Assembly (NCBI GenBank): GCA_024691065.1
Contig: JAILOA010000369.1
Coordinates: forward strand, 1 to 6,726
DNA from: Lachnospiraceae bacterium
GTDB lineage: Bacteria; Bacillota; Clostridia; Lachnospirales; Lachnospiraceae
Direction of reading: 5' to 3'
Length of the DNA stretch: 6,726 bases
Shown here: in pieces, positions 1 through 6,288 of the stretch
How the letters are laid out: each line of letters starts with the position of its first letter
How positions within the stretch are numbered: the first letter of the stretch is position 1
Program-made: the position numbers and the translations under genes
The notes under the pieces: model-generated
Told to the model about the DNA's origin: nothing
The model's input: only the letters and a program-made list of their open reading frames with translations
The model's database searches: none

Positions 1-1
1 C

Positions 2-838
2 CCTGTTTTGGTTCTTAAGGATGATGAGCCGGAGGAAAGTCCGGAGGTAACATCAGGACCGGCAGTAAGCGATGAGCCTGAGACAAGCGAGAATCCGGTC
101 GCAAGTGCAAATCCGGTTGCAAGCGATGAGCCTGAGACAAGTGAAGATCCGGCAGCAAGCGAAAATCCGGTAGCAAGCGAGAATCCTGCAACAAGTGCAA
201 ATCCGGCTGTAAGCGATGAGCCTGAGACAAGCGAAAATCCTGCAACAAGTGCAAATCCGGCAGCAAGCGATGAGCCTGAGACAAGCGAGAATCCTGCAAC
301 AAGTGAAGATCCAGCCTCAAGTGAGAATCCGGTCGCAAGTGAGGATCCAGCCTCAAGTGAGAATCCGGTTGCAAGCGATGAGCCTGAGACAAGTGAGAAT
401 CCTGCTGAAAGCTACGTACCTGCAGCAAGTGAGTATCCGGCAGCAAGCGGGGCACCGGCAGGTGCAGTTCCTGCAAGCGCCAGTGCAACTAAGGCTACCA
501 CAACATCAGCGGTAGCAACCAATACCTCAGTCGGAAGCACAAATAAAGCAAAACCTTCCAAGACAAAAATTACGAGGCTTACAGGAAAGAAGAATGCAAT
601 AATTGTTAAGTGGAAGAAGGTAACAGAAAATGCTACCGGTTATAAGGTTTCCTACAGTACAAGTAAGAAATTCAAGAAGAAAAAGACTAAGGTTAGGAAT
701 ATTAAATCATATAAGAAAAGAAAGGTTAAAATAAAGAAATTAAAATCCAAAAAGAAATACTATGTCAGAGTCTGCGTTACCGGCGAAGACGGATTGGTAA
801 GCGATTGGAGCAAGGTTAAGTCTGTAAAGACAAAGTAA
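2..838 (+). CDS. 3' part of a repeat-stalk protein with C-terminal fibronectin type III-like domain (5' end outside window)
   Basis: The reading frame is open to the left edge with no convincing start or ribosome binding site, so the gene is cut; a TTG at 8 is not needed as a start. Residues are numbered from the codon at 2-4. Residues 24-149 are 21 hexapeptide repeats of pattern x-[NDE]-P-x-x-S, strongly acidic. Residues about 150-185 are a Ser/Thr/Ala/Lys linker. Residues about 188-278 resemble an FN3 domain: an early strand with VKWKKV (W204), then GYKVSYSTSKKF, then YYVRVCV and a closing WSKVKSVKTK. This domain is very lysine-rich, so the protein pairs an acidic stalk with a basic head. 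Such stalk-plus-FN3 layouts are common in cell-surface or secreted proteins of Lachnospiraceae. The surface location is inferred, because the N-terminus is not visible. No LPXTG or C-terminal membrane anchor follows, so attachment would have to be N-terminal or through binding. The ligand or substrate is unknown. The stop is TAA. Confidence 0.85.
   Translation, partial: PVLVLKDDEPEESPEVTSGPAVSDEPETSENPVASANPVASDEPETSEDPAASENPVASENPATSANPAVSDEPETSENPATSANPAASDEPETSENPATSEDPASSENPVASEDPASSENPVASDEPETSENPAESYVPAASEYPAASGAPAGAVPASASATKATTTSAVATNTSVGSTNKAKPSKTKITRLTGKKNAIIVKWKKVTENATGYKVSYSTSKKFKKKKTKVRNIKSYKKRKVKIKKLKSKKKYYVRVCVTGEDGLVSDWSKVKSVKTK
71..448 (+). repeat. 21 tandem 18-bp units encoding an acidic Pro/Ser hexapeptide stalk
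   Basis: The units encode variants such as DEPETS, ENPVAS, ENPATS, ANPAAS and EDPASS, with Pro at the third and Ser at the sixth position kept throughout; the last two units (YVPAAS, EYPAAS) have drifted. A higher-order 54-bp repeat is visible: positions 182-235 and 236-289 differ at 3 of 54 bases, and a partial third copy follows. The unit length is a multiple of three, so copy-number change would lengthen or shorten the stalk without a frameshift. This stretch is clearly richer in G+C than the following domain and the rest of the window. Confidence 0.9.
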
Positions 839-882
839 TTTCCGAAAAGATTATATCGGCCAAAAAGGAACAGTAAGCACCG

Positions 883-936
883 AAATCAAATAAAACCGGT
901 AAAATCTAAGTAATTACGCAGGTTTTATGCTGATTT
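883..936 (+). other. Imperfect hairpin downstream of the FN3 gene, possible weak terminator
   Basis: Bases 890-897 (ATAAAACC) pair with 921-928 (GGTTTTAT). The outer arm 883-888 (AAATCA) pairs with 931-936 (TGATTT) across a small internal loop. The central loop is about 23 nt. It begins 45 nt after the stop of the FN3 gene. No T-run directly follows (the nearest is 953-957), so it is not a standard intrinsic terminator. It may still help end the upstream transcript or protect its 3' end. Confidence 0.3.
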
Positions 937-964
937 GAAGAAATAAAAATTATTTTTACTGTGT

Positions 965-980
965 GTTACACATTTGTAAC
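965..980. promoter_or_regulatory. Perfect inverted repeat GTTACA-N4-TGTAAC, candidate operator
   Basis: The arms 965-970 and 975-980 are exactly complementary around a 4-bp spacer. The right arm overlaps the proposed -35 hexamer (974-979) of the promoter for the giant gene. The same TTGTAAC half-site occurs again at 1003-1009, 29 bp further on (about three helical turns), right after the -10. Bracketing a promoter with copies of one half-site is the usual layout of a repressor operator. I cannot name the regulator. Confidence 0.45.
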
Positions 981-1003
981 GCTTATGGTAATATAATTAT
1001 AAT
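974..1003 (+). promoter_or_regulatory. Candidate sigma-A promoter for the 1515-aa gene
   Basis: TTGTAA (974-979, 4 of 6 to consensus) is followed after 18 bp by TATAAT (998-1003, perfect). A second TATAAT at 992-997 is directly adjacent but has a poorer -35 at the right distance. The predicted start near 1010 gives a leader of about 85 nt before the ATG at 1096. The area is AT-rich, so chance matches are possible, but this is the best pair in the gap. Confidence 0.55.
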
Positions 1004-1037
1004 TGTAACTGAAAATTATTAGAATGTATTACTGAAT

Positions 1038-1057
1038 TGTTTCGGACATCAGAAACA
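1038..1057 (+). promoter_or_regulatory. Small leader hairpin upstream of the giant gene
   Basis: TGTTTC (1038-1043) pairs with GAAACA (1052-1057) across an 8-nt loop, inside the predicted leader and about 24 nt upstream of the ribosome binding site. There is no T-run after it, so it is not a terminator. It could stabilise the mRNA or be incidental. It does not resemble a riboswitch class I know. Confidence 0.25.
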
Positions 1058-1095
1058 TTTTAAACCTGTAGATCACAGAAGAGGAGAGAATAATC

Positions 1096-4000
1096 ATGCC
1101 AAAGAAAAATCATAATCAAATTTTAATGAATAATAACGGAAGTTACGGTGATAGCGAATTTTATTTAAAGAATATGGCTATATGGTCCGAAACAAGCGAT
1201 TTTATGCAAATGATAAATCCCGGTGTTTACCAAGAATATAACGACGCCAGTGACGCATATAATAAAAGTCTATCATTTGAGGATGAAAAGCAGCCAAAGA
1301 GACATTCCAGCGGTGTTATAAGTATTAAGATGGAGGGTGGAAATCCTGAATATAAGGAGAAACTTGTAGAAGCTACAGAAAAATATAAAAATACATTTAA
1401 CAGCTATGTAAATAAAATAGGGCCTGAAGGAAAGAATTTTATGCCTTACTTTGAACTTATCGGTAAGCATTTAAATTCTGACTATAACTATTCGGATGCC
1501 GTTTATTCCAATCCGGTTTACGCCAGTCTTAATTTAATATCGGGAACAGGAATTAAATTAAAGCTTATTCCGGGAAGCACTGATAAGATTGATTTTGCCA
1601 ATTTAGAGAAGCGTCTTCGTGAACCTGACGGAAAGGGTTTCTTTGCTCCTTACATGGATTTATGTAAGAGTTATAATACACTTTGGGATCTTGAAAGTAA
1701 GAAGCAAAAAATTAACAAGACCGGTTGGACAAAGGAAAAAAGGGATGAATTCAATCTTGAATACAAAGAGGCTCTTCAGAATTATGTAAAAGCTTTTAAT
1801 GATCTAAGGGATGAAGTTTCGAATTATCCTGATCAGTGGACACAAAATAAAGATTTAGAGAATAAGCCGGATGAGCTTATTGGATTAAGAGCTAATTCAT
1901 CACGTGATATTAATTTTGCCATAGGTTACGCAAAGGGACAGATTAAGGCTCTTGAGAATGGATGGAATTTAGATGAGACAGGTCTTTTGGGATTTGTAGG
2001 AGAGTCCTATGATCTTAATGAAAGACGTTTGAATAATATTAAGAAAGTTATACAGGAAAAAAATGAACAGATTAATTCTTATGATAATGAGATAAGAGAA
2101 AATACCGAAAAATTTGCGGAAATCAATGCTAATATTACTTTAAATGAGAAATATGAACAGATAAGAAATGATAATTACGGCGCTTTGCTTGTTTATGATG
2201 AATATAATGATATTCTCAATGATAAATCATTGTCCAAAAATGAAAAGGATTTAAGAATTCAGGAATTAGAAAAGAATAATCCGGGCAGTATTGAGACGGG
2301 GAAGAAAGCTAAAGAAGAATTAATTAGAATTGCCGGCGGCGTGGATCCAAAGACTTATCTTGAAGAAAACAAAAAGCTTGTGGAAAGGAGAAATAATCTC
2401 CAAAAAGAAATAGAAAAATCAAATGTACTTTTAAATAATTTAACTGAAATACATAATAAGCTCGATACATTAAAAAATAATATCTGGGACAAAAAGGTTA
2501 CCAATGTATTTGACAAAAGAGAAGTATATCGTCAGGTTCAGGAGTATCAAAAATCTGTCAATGATTTAGTAATTACCGATAATGGAGCTAAAAATATCGG
2601 TACATATAATTTAAATAAAAATATTTTGGATGAAATTAATTCAAAGATTAATGTTGGCTACGGAGATGATATTTATCTTAACAGCGCCAACCAGAAAACT
2701 GCAGATAATTTACTCAGTGTTTATGGTCCTAATACCAAGGTTAATGAAAACTGGATAAAGAGACCGGATCCGAAAAATCCTAACAAGCAGATTGGTAATA
2801 TAACCATGGAGGAATTTAATGAATACTATGGTTCTTACAATCCTGAGGGATTACCATTTACCGATATGGAAATGGCATGTCTTGGCATCGCAGCTTCCAT
2901 GGGTGCAAAAGAGGCTATTGAGAGGAGCAATCCCGGTTATGCCGGAGTAACGGGAGAAGAGATAAAAAAAGCTTACAGCAGTTTTTGGACTACCGATTTT
3001 GGTATAAATCTTGATAATCATCCTGAAGCTGTAGGTAAGTTCAAGGAAATAATAAAGTTCGGTCGTGAAGATGCTTTAAAGCAGATGAAAGCATATGCAG
3101 AAGGTAAGGAAAACAATATAGCAAAGTTGGCACATGAAGCCCTGAAGACTACATTTAAAAGCTTTAACAGAAATGAAACATTCAGTACCAATGCTCATTA
3201 TATTTATAATATGTTTAATACCATGACCGGTATGCTTTACAATAATGAAAAGCTTTTTAAGGAATTCAATGACTATAATAACAGTCTTCCGGAAAATGAG
3301 AGGGTCAATCTTGAAGATATAGCTAAATGTCAGACAATCTCAAAAATTTATTGTGATTCAACCAAATATAAAGATGAATTAAATAAATATACTGAGGAGT
3401 TTAAAAATAACAAGGAAAGATTAGAAGGTATAATTAATAATCCTGATTATAGGGCAGCTATGAAGGAGGATCCATACTGTCCGGAAGCCGTTGAAATTGT
3501 AAATTCGGAAAATAAAATTAAGCTATATGAAACAAAAATCCTATCTTCTAAGCTTGAATTAATGAAACCTGCATTACTTAATAATACGATTCCATTATTA
3601 AATAAATATAGAAAAGATGGTATAAAGGAATACGAAGAGCAGAAAAATGCGCTCATGGCTAAGATAAACAAGGGAGAAGATATTATACCTTCAAATGTAA
3701 AATTAGTTGTATTGGAAGATGATTTCGCAAAAATGCCTAGAATTTTCAATTATTTGGCAACAGTCGAAGGTCAACAGGCCCTTAATGATTTTACCGACAG
3801 GATGTCTAAGGAATATGACTTAGATATACTCGATAACGGTGGATTGAAGACACCGGAGAAAAGAACATTAAAGTATAATGCTTTCGGTTATGAATGTGAA
3901 AAATTCGGTTTGGAATCAGAAAATAAGGAAATATTATCAGAACTTAGAGAGAATAATTTACCTACGGAAAAAATTCAGGAATTAACAGCTGAGTATATGA

Positions 4001-5643
4001 AAAACCAGTTAAAGATGAGTGAATTGGATAATGCCATAAAAACAGGTGTACTTCCTAAGTATTCCGGTAGAGATGGAGCCGCATCGATACGTTATCAGGA
4101 TGCATATAATAAATATCTTGATACACTGAACGATTATACCAAGGTTATGGCTTTAGAAGGTCTGACATCAGCTGAGGTTGCCGATCTTCTCGGTTCCGAA
4201 AATAATAATCTTACTGAAATTACTGAAGGTTTAAGAAATAAAAGTTTTATCGATCAATTTAATAAAGATAAAATGACATATAAGTTCTCTAATGTAAATA
4301 GTGAAATCCAGGCATTAGAGGCTGCTAATCAACATGTTTGGGGCGGTACCCAGGAATATGATGATATGCTCACTGATTTGAAGGAACTTAACAGATTCAG
4401 AAATATGGAAATCAGGCATTATAGGCCAAGCCTTGACGATAACGCTTTGGCTGAAAAATGGGATATCAGCGAACAAATAGGAGGAGAATTAATAAGTGAA
4501 AATGAAGGATTAAAAAATAATCTCCCTGTCTATAATAAGGATGCCGTTATAGAGAAGGAATTAAAGACACTGGAAAGAATAGATAAGTATATCAAGCGTA
4601 AGGAAGATGAGAAGAAAGCAGGAAAGTCAAGTGAAGCTTCCGAAAGACGTCTTGAGGCTGCTAAAAATGCCAGAAAAGCAATAGAAAAAATGGTGGAAGA
4701 GGATAGAGGAGTTCCTGCTTTTACACCGGAACAGCTTGAAAATGTTAAAAATCTGGATGCTATAATGAATATTAAGGACGAGCCGGAGCTTCAGGCTAGT
4801 ACCAAAGAAGTTGAGGCAGCACCACAGACAGCACCACAGACAGCACCACAGACAGCACCTCAGGTAGCACCACAGACAGCACCTCAGGTAGCACCACAGG
4901 CAGCACCACAGACAGCTCCTCAGGTAGCTCCACAGGTTGAGCCTCAGGTTGTACCACAGGTTGAGCCTCAGAATGTTCCGCAAAATAATGTTCCAAACAA
5001 TGAGTTATCCGGAATCAAGAAACTCAATGAATCTATGAAGAACATTACACAAAATATAATTAATAACACTAAGGGATTAAATGCGGAAAATATTACCTTT
5101 AATATTAAGCCGGAGGGCTTCCATAAAATTAAGAGTGATTTAAAACAGGCTTTATATAACGGTGTTTTGAAGTCATATCTTGAATATGACGATGGAAAAG
5201 TTTCTCCTCAATTCAAAGACAAAAAGGTTGAGGAAAACCTTAAAAACGGTATGAATGAAAATACAAGTAAGCATCTTGATTCAATTATGAATTCAAAGTT
5301 CGGTAAGTTATTCCATCGAAATGTAATTACCGAATCAATTAAAAACGGTGTGGATAAAATGAAGGCATTGAATCATGATAAGCTTATGGAAATCAGAGAT
5401 AAGTCTTTAAGAACTCTTTACAACGAAGCAAGGAAGGAAAGAAATACCGGTAAGGCAAGAACTACATTTGAAATAGCTAAAGAACTTGGTTCGAATGAAC
5501 TTGCTAATGAGTATAAGAGATTTATGGAGAAGGAACAGGCTCATAAGATGAAGCATAATCAGTTAAATAATGGGCCACAGCAGGGACAGCAGGGACCACA
5601 GCAACTGCAACAGCCAAAGGGACCACAGCCTATATCTAAGTAG
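1096..5643 (+). CDS. Uncharacterised 1515-residue coiled-coil-rich protein with APQ-repeat linker
   Basis: I do not recognise this protein. The ATG follows GAGGAG at 1081-1086 with 9-nt spacing, and no in-frame alternative is better. The N-terminus (MPKKNHNQIL) has no signal peptide, and I see no membrane segment anywhere, so it should be cytoplasmic unless exported by a non-Sec route. Visible layout: residues 1-300 are helical segments with two copies of a GK-x-F-x-PY-x-x-L motif (112-121 and 179-189) and similar amphipathic helices near 86 and 223. Residues 306-463 are likely coiled coil, rich in E, K, N and L. Residues about 515-760 look more globular (YNPEGLPFTDMEMACLGIA near 581-599). 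Residues about 760-1235 are again helical. Residues 1242-1297 are fourteen APQx units. Residues about 1303-1490 form a C-terminal domain, ending in a Q/P/G-rich tail with QPKGPQPISK. Asn and Lys are abundant. A scaffold, filament or effector role is possible, but nothing in the sequence proves a function. No catalytic motif, Walker box or zinc site was seen. The gene appears monocistronic, with its own promoter and a terminator at 5771. Confidence 0.9.
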   Translation: MPKKNHNQILMNNNGSYGDSEFYLKNMAIWSETSDFMQMINPGVYQEYNDASDAYNKSLSFEDEKQPKRHSSGVISIKMEGGNPEYKEKLVEATEKYKNTFNSYVNKIGPEGKNFMPYFELIGKHLNSDYNYSDAVYSNPVYASLNLISGTGIKLKLIPGSTDKIDFANLEKRLREPDGKGFFAPYMDLCKSYNTLWDLESKKQKINKTGWTKEKRDEFNLEYKEALQNYVKAFNDLRDEVSNYPDQWTQNKDLENKPDELIGLRANSSRDINFAIGYAKGQIKALENGWNLDETGLLGFVGESYDLNERRLNNIKKVIQEKNEQINSYDNEIRENTEKFAEINANITLNEKYEQIRNDNYGALLVYDEYNDILNDKSLSKNEKDLRIQELEKNNPGSIETGKKAKEELIRIAGGVDPKTYLEENKKLVERRNNLQKEIEKSNVLLNNLTEIHNKLDTLKNNIWDKKVTNVFDKREVYRQVQEYQKSVNDLVITDNGAKNIGTYNLNKNILDEINSKINVGYGDDIYLNSANQKTADNLLSVYGPNTKVNENWIKRPDPKNPNKQIGNITMEEFNEYYGSYNPEGLPFTDMEMACLGIAASMGAKEAIERSNPGYAGVTGEEIKKAYSSFWTTDFGINLDNHPEAVGKFKEIIKFGREDALKQMKAYAEGKENNIAKLAHEALKTTFKSFNRNETFSTNAHYIYNMFNTMTGMLYNNEKLFKEFNDYNNSLPENERVNLEDIAKCQTISKIYCDSTKYKDELNKYTEEFKNNKERLEGIINNPDYRAAMKEDPYCPEAVEIVNSENKIKLYETKILSSKLELMKPALLNNTIPLLNKYRKDGIKEYEEQKNALMAKINKGEDIIPSNVKLVVLEDDFAKMPRIFNYLATVEGQQALNDFTDRMSKEYDLDILDNGGLKTPEKRTLKYNAFGYECEKFGLESENKEILSELRENNLPTEKIQELTAEYMKNQLKMSELDNAIKTGVLPKYSGRDGAASIRYQDAYNKYLDTLNDYTKVMALEGLTSAEVADLLGSENNNLTEITEGLRNKSFIDQFNKDKMTYKFSNVNSEIQALEAANQHVWGGTQEYDDMLTDLKELNRFRNMEIRHYRPSLDDNALAEKWDISEQIGGELISENEGLKNNLPVYNKDAVIEKELKTLERIDKYIKRKEDEKKAGKSSEASERRLEAAKNARKAIEKMVEEDRGVPAFTPEQLENVKNLDAIMNIKDEPELQASTKEVEAAPQTAPQTAPQTAPQVAPQTAPQVAPQAAPQTAPQVAPQVEPQVVPQVEPQNVPQNNVPNNELSGIKKLNESMKNITQNIINNTKGLNAENITFNIKPEGFHKIKSDLKQALYNGVLKSYLEYDDGKVSPQFKDKKVEENLKNGMNENTSKHLDSIMNSKFGKLFHRNVITESIKNGVDKMKALNHDKLMEIRDKSLRTLYNEARKERNTGKARTTFEIAKELGSNELANEYKRFMEKEQAHKMKHNQLNNGPQQGQQGPQQLQQPKGPQPISK
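4819..4986 (+). repeat. 14 tandem 12-bp units encoding an APQx linker
   Basis: The units encode APQT, APQV or APQA, then EPQV, VPQV, EPQN and VPQN at the decayed 3' end. Homogeneity is highest at the 5' side, where GCACCACAGACA recurs, which suggests recent expansion there. The stretch would form an extended, uncharged, polyproline-like spacer between the large helical body and the C-terminal domain. Because the unit is a multiple of three, every frame stays open across it, which produces Cys/Leu-rich antisense reading frames that are not genes. Confidence 0.92.
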
Positions 5644-5652
5644 AAGTGGTGA

Positions 5653-5715
5653 GAATCTTTAGAAGGGGACGAGCAGCAGGCACAGCCAAAGGGACCTCAG
5701 CCTGGATCTAAGTAG
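5653..5715 (+). pseudogene. Vestigial second copy of the giant protein's C-terminal tail
   Basis: Bases 5683-5715 match 5611-5643 at 30 of 33 positions, and both end in TCTAAGTAG. The offset is 72 bp, so the second copy stays in the same frame as the gene. Translated from 5653 it reads ESLEGDEQQA and then QPKGPQPGSK before a TAG; the real gene ends QPKGPQPISK. The similarity runs a little further upstream at codon level (QQLQQPK against EQQAQPK). The stops at 5641 (TAG) and 5650 (TGA) separate it from the intact gene, and it has no start codon or ribosome binding site of its own. It is best read as the last codons of a lost paralogue, or as the gene's older 3' end displaced by recombination. 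Confidence 0.7.
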
Positions 5716-5770
5716 GTTGTGATAAGGGTTTAATCGGCTCTCCCGATAACAGGTAAAATGAGATAAGTAA

Positions 5771-5813
5771 GGAGCGGTAAATCCGGAATGTATCCGGGTT
5801 TGCTGCTCTTTTT
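5771..5813 (+). terminator. Intrinsic terminator after the giant gene
   Basis: The arm 5771-5786 (GGAGCGGTAAATCCGG) pairs throughout with 5794-5809 (CCGGGTTTGCTGCTCT), allowing several G-U pairs, with a 7-nt loop AATGTAT. The T-run lies at 5809-5813, so its first base also closes the stem. It lies 128 nt after the intact gene's stop but only 55 nt after the stop of the vestigial tail copy, as expected if it originally belonged to that copy. Confidence 0.88.
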
Positions 5814-5835
5814 GTGTGAGAAAAAAATTTAGGGG

Positions 5836-5864
5836 TTGACAAATATGGATTATGGTTTTATTAT
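5836..5864 (+). promoter_or_regulatory. Near-consensus sigma-A promoter reading into the AT-rich gap
   Basis: TTGACA (5836-5841, perfect) is followed after 17 bp by TATTAT (5859-5864, 5 of 6). This is the best promoter match in the window and lies just after the terminator. Transcription would start near 5871, where GCAGGGAGGA begins. No convincing coding region follows for about 400 bases, so the product would be either a non-coding RNA or a long leader for the lipoprotein gene. Confidence 0.6.
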
Positions 5865-5911
5865 GAAAGTGCAGGGAGGAAATAAAACCTGCCAGATCTG
5901 AAAATTCAAAT

Positions 5912-5948
5912 AATTCTAAAATTCTAAAATTCTAAAATTCTAAAATTC
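5912..5948 (+). repeat. 8-bp tandem repeat AATTCTAA, four full copies plus partial fifth
   Basis: Four perfect copies occupy 5912-5943, followed by AATTC at 5944-5948. The unit length is not a multiple of three, which agrees with a non-coding location. Perfect short tandem units can change number by slippage, altering the length of any transcript leader running through here. Confidence 0.9.
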
Positions 5949-6033
5949 AAGTTTAAATTCCAAATTCTAAAAATTAGATTTCAAAATCAAAAATTTAGTT
6001 TAAAACATTTTTTGGATTCTGTAATTCAAGATT

Positions 6034-6075
6034 AAAATTCAAAGATTCAATTTTAAAATTCAAAGAATCAACTTT
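6034..6075 (+). repeat. Two tandem 21-bp units
   Basis: Positions 6034-6054 and 6055-6075 match at 19 of 21 bases and share AAAATTCAAAGA. The AATTC core is the same as in the 8-bp repeat upstream, so the whole gap may have grown by repeated duplication of a short AT-rich motif. Confidence 0.8.
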
Positions 6076-6203
6076 AAAAACTACTTTCCGGAATTTAAGT
6101 AAATATTTCAAAATAATGTTCAAAAAAATAAGCAAAATTTTATATTAATATTCTAAGATTCTTGATTAAATCTAAATTAAAATTACACAAAATAAATATG
6201 TGG

Positions 6204-6232
6204 TGGAAACCTGGGATAATATAAGATATAAT
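6204..6232 (+). promoter_or_regulatory. Candidate sigma-A promoter for the lipoprotein gene
   Basis: TGGAAA (6204-6209, 4 of 6 to consensus) is followed after 17 bp by TATAAT (6227-6232, perfect). The predicted start near 6239 leaves a leader of about 50 nt before the ATG at 6289. It sits at the end of the AT-rich gap. Confidence 0.6.
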
Positions 6233-6288
6233 AAGCGTATGTTAAATGCTTGAAATAAATAATCTTATAAAATTAAGAGGTATTTGCT

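Larger units (their letters stand above)
5865..6203. other. AT-rich non-coding stretch with short repeats
   Basis: There is no credible gene here on either strand. Counting 5901-6000 gives 14 G or C in 100 bases, only 3 of them G. AATTC occurs eleven times on the + strand between 5903 and 6061. GCAGG (5871-5875) and CCTGC (5888-5892) could form a small hairpin around the AGGAGG-like run at 5874-5880, at the predicted transcript start. Two tandem repeats are listed separately. I see no DnaA-box cluster, tRNA, or inverted repeats flanked by a target duplication. Confidence 0.6.

Noticed and set aside
15..515. Open frames on both strands over the hexapeptide repeat region (15-488 minus, 216-515 plus)
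   Set aside because: The 18-bp unit keeps every frame open. The products are monotonous His/Leu/Gln repeats with no ribosome binding site, so they are shadows of the real gene.
883..936. Hairpin as a standard intrinsic terminator
   Set aside because: The loop is about 23 nt, the stem is interrupted and AT-rich, and there is no T-run at its foot; kept only as a low-confidence structure.
4627..4996. Cys/Leu/Trp-rich antisense frames over the APQ linker
   Set aside because: They arise from the 12-bp repeat read backwards (LWCC-type repeats), lack start signals and lie inside a well-supported gene.
1096..5643. Phage tape-measure protein or SMC-like ATPase
   Set aside because: Length and coiled coil fit loosely, but there are no phage neighbours, no hydrophobic tape-measure segments, no Walker A/B or ABC signature, and the gene is a single unit with its own terminator.
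5641..5715. Stop-codon readthrough or frameshifting to use the second tail
   Set aside because: Two in-frame stops (5641 and 5650) lie only 9 bases apart with no slippery site or obvious stimulatory structure. A vestigial copy is the simpler explanation.
5901..6075. CRISPR-like array in the AT-rich gap
   Set aside because: The units are 8 and 21 bp, directly adjacent without unique spacers, and no cas gene is present.
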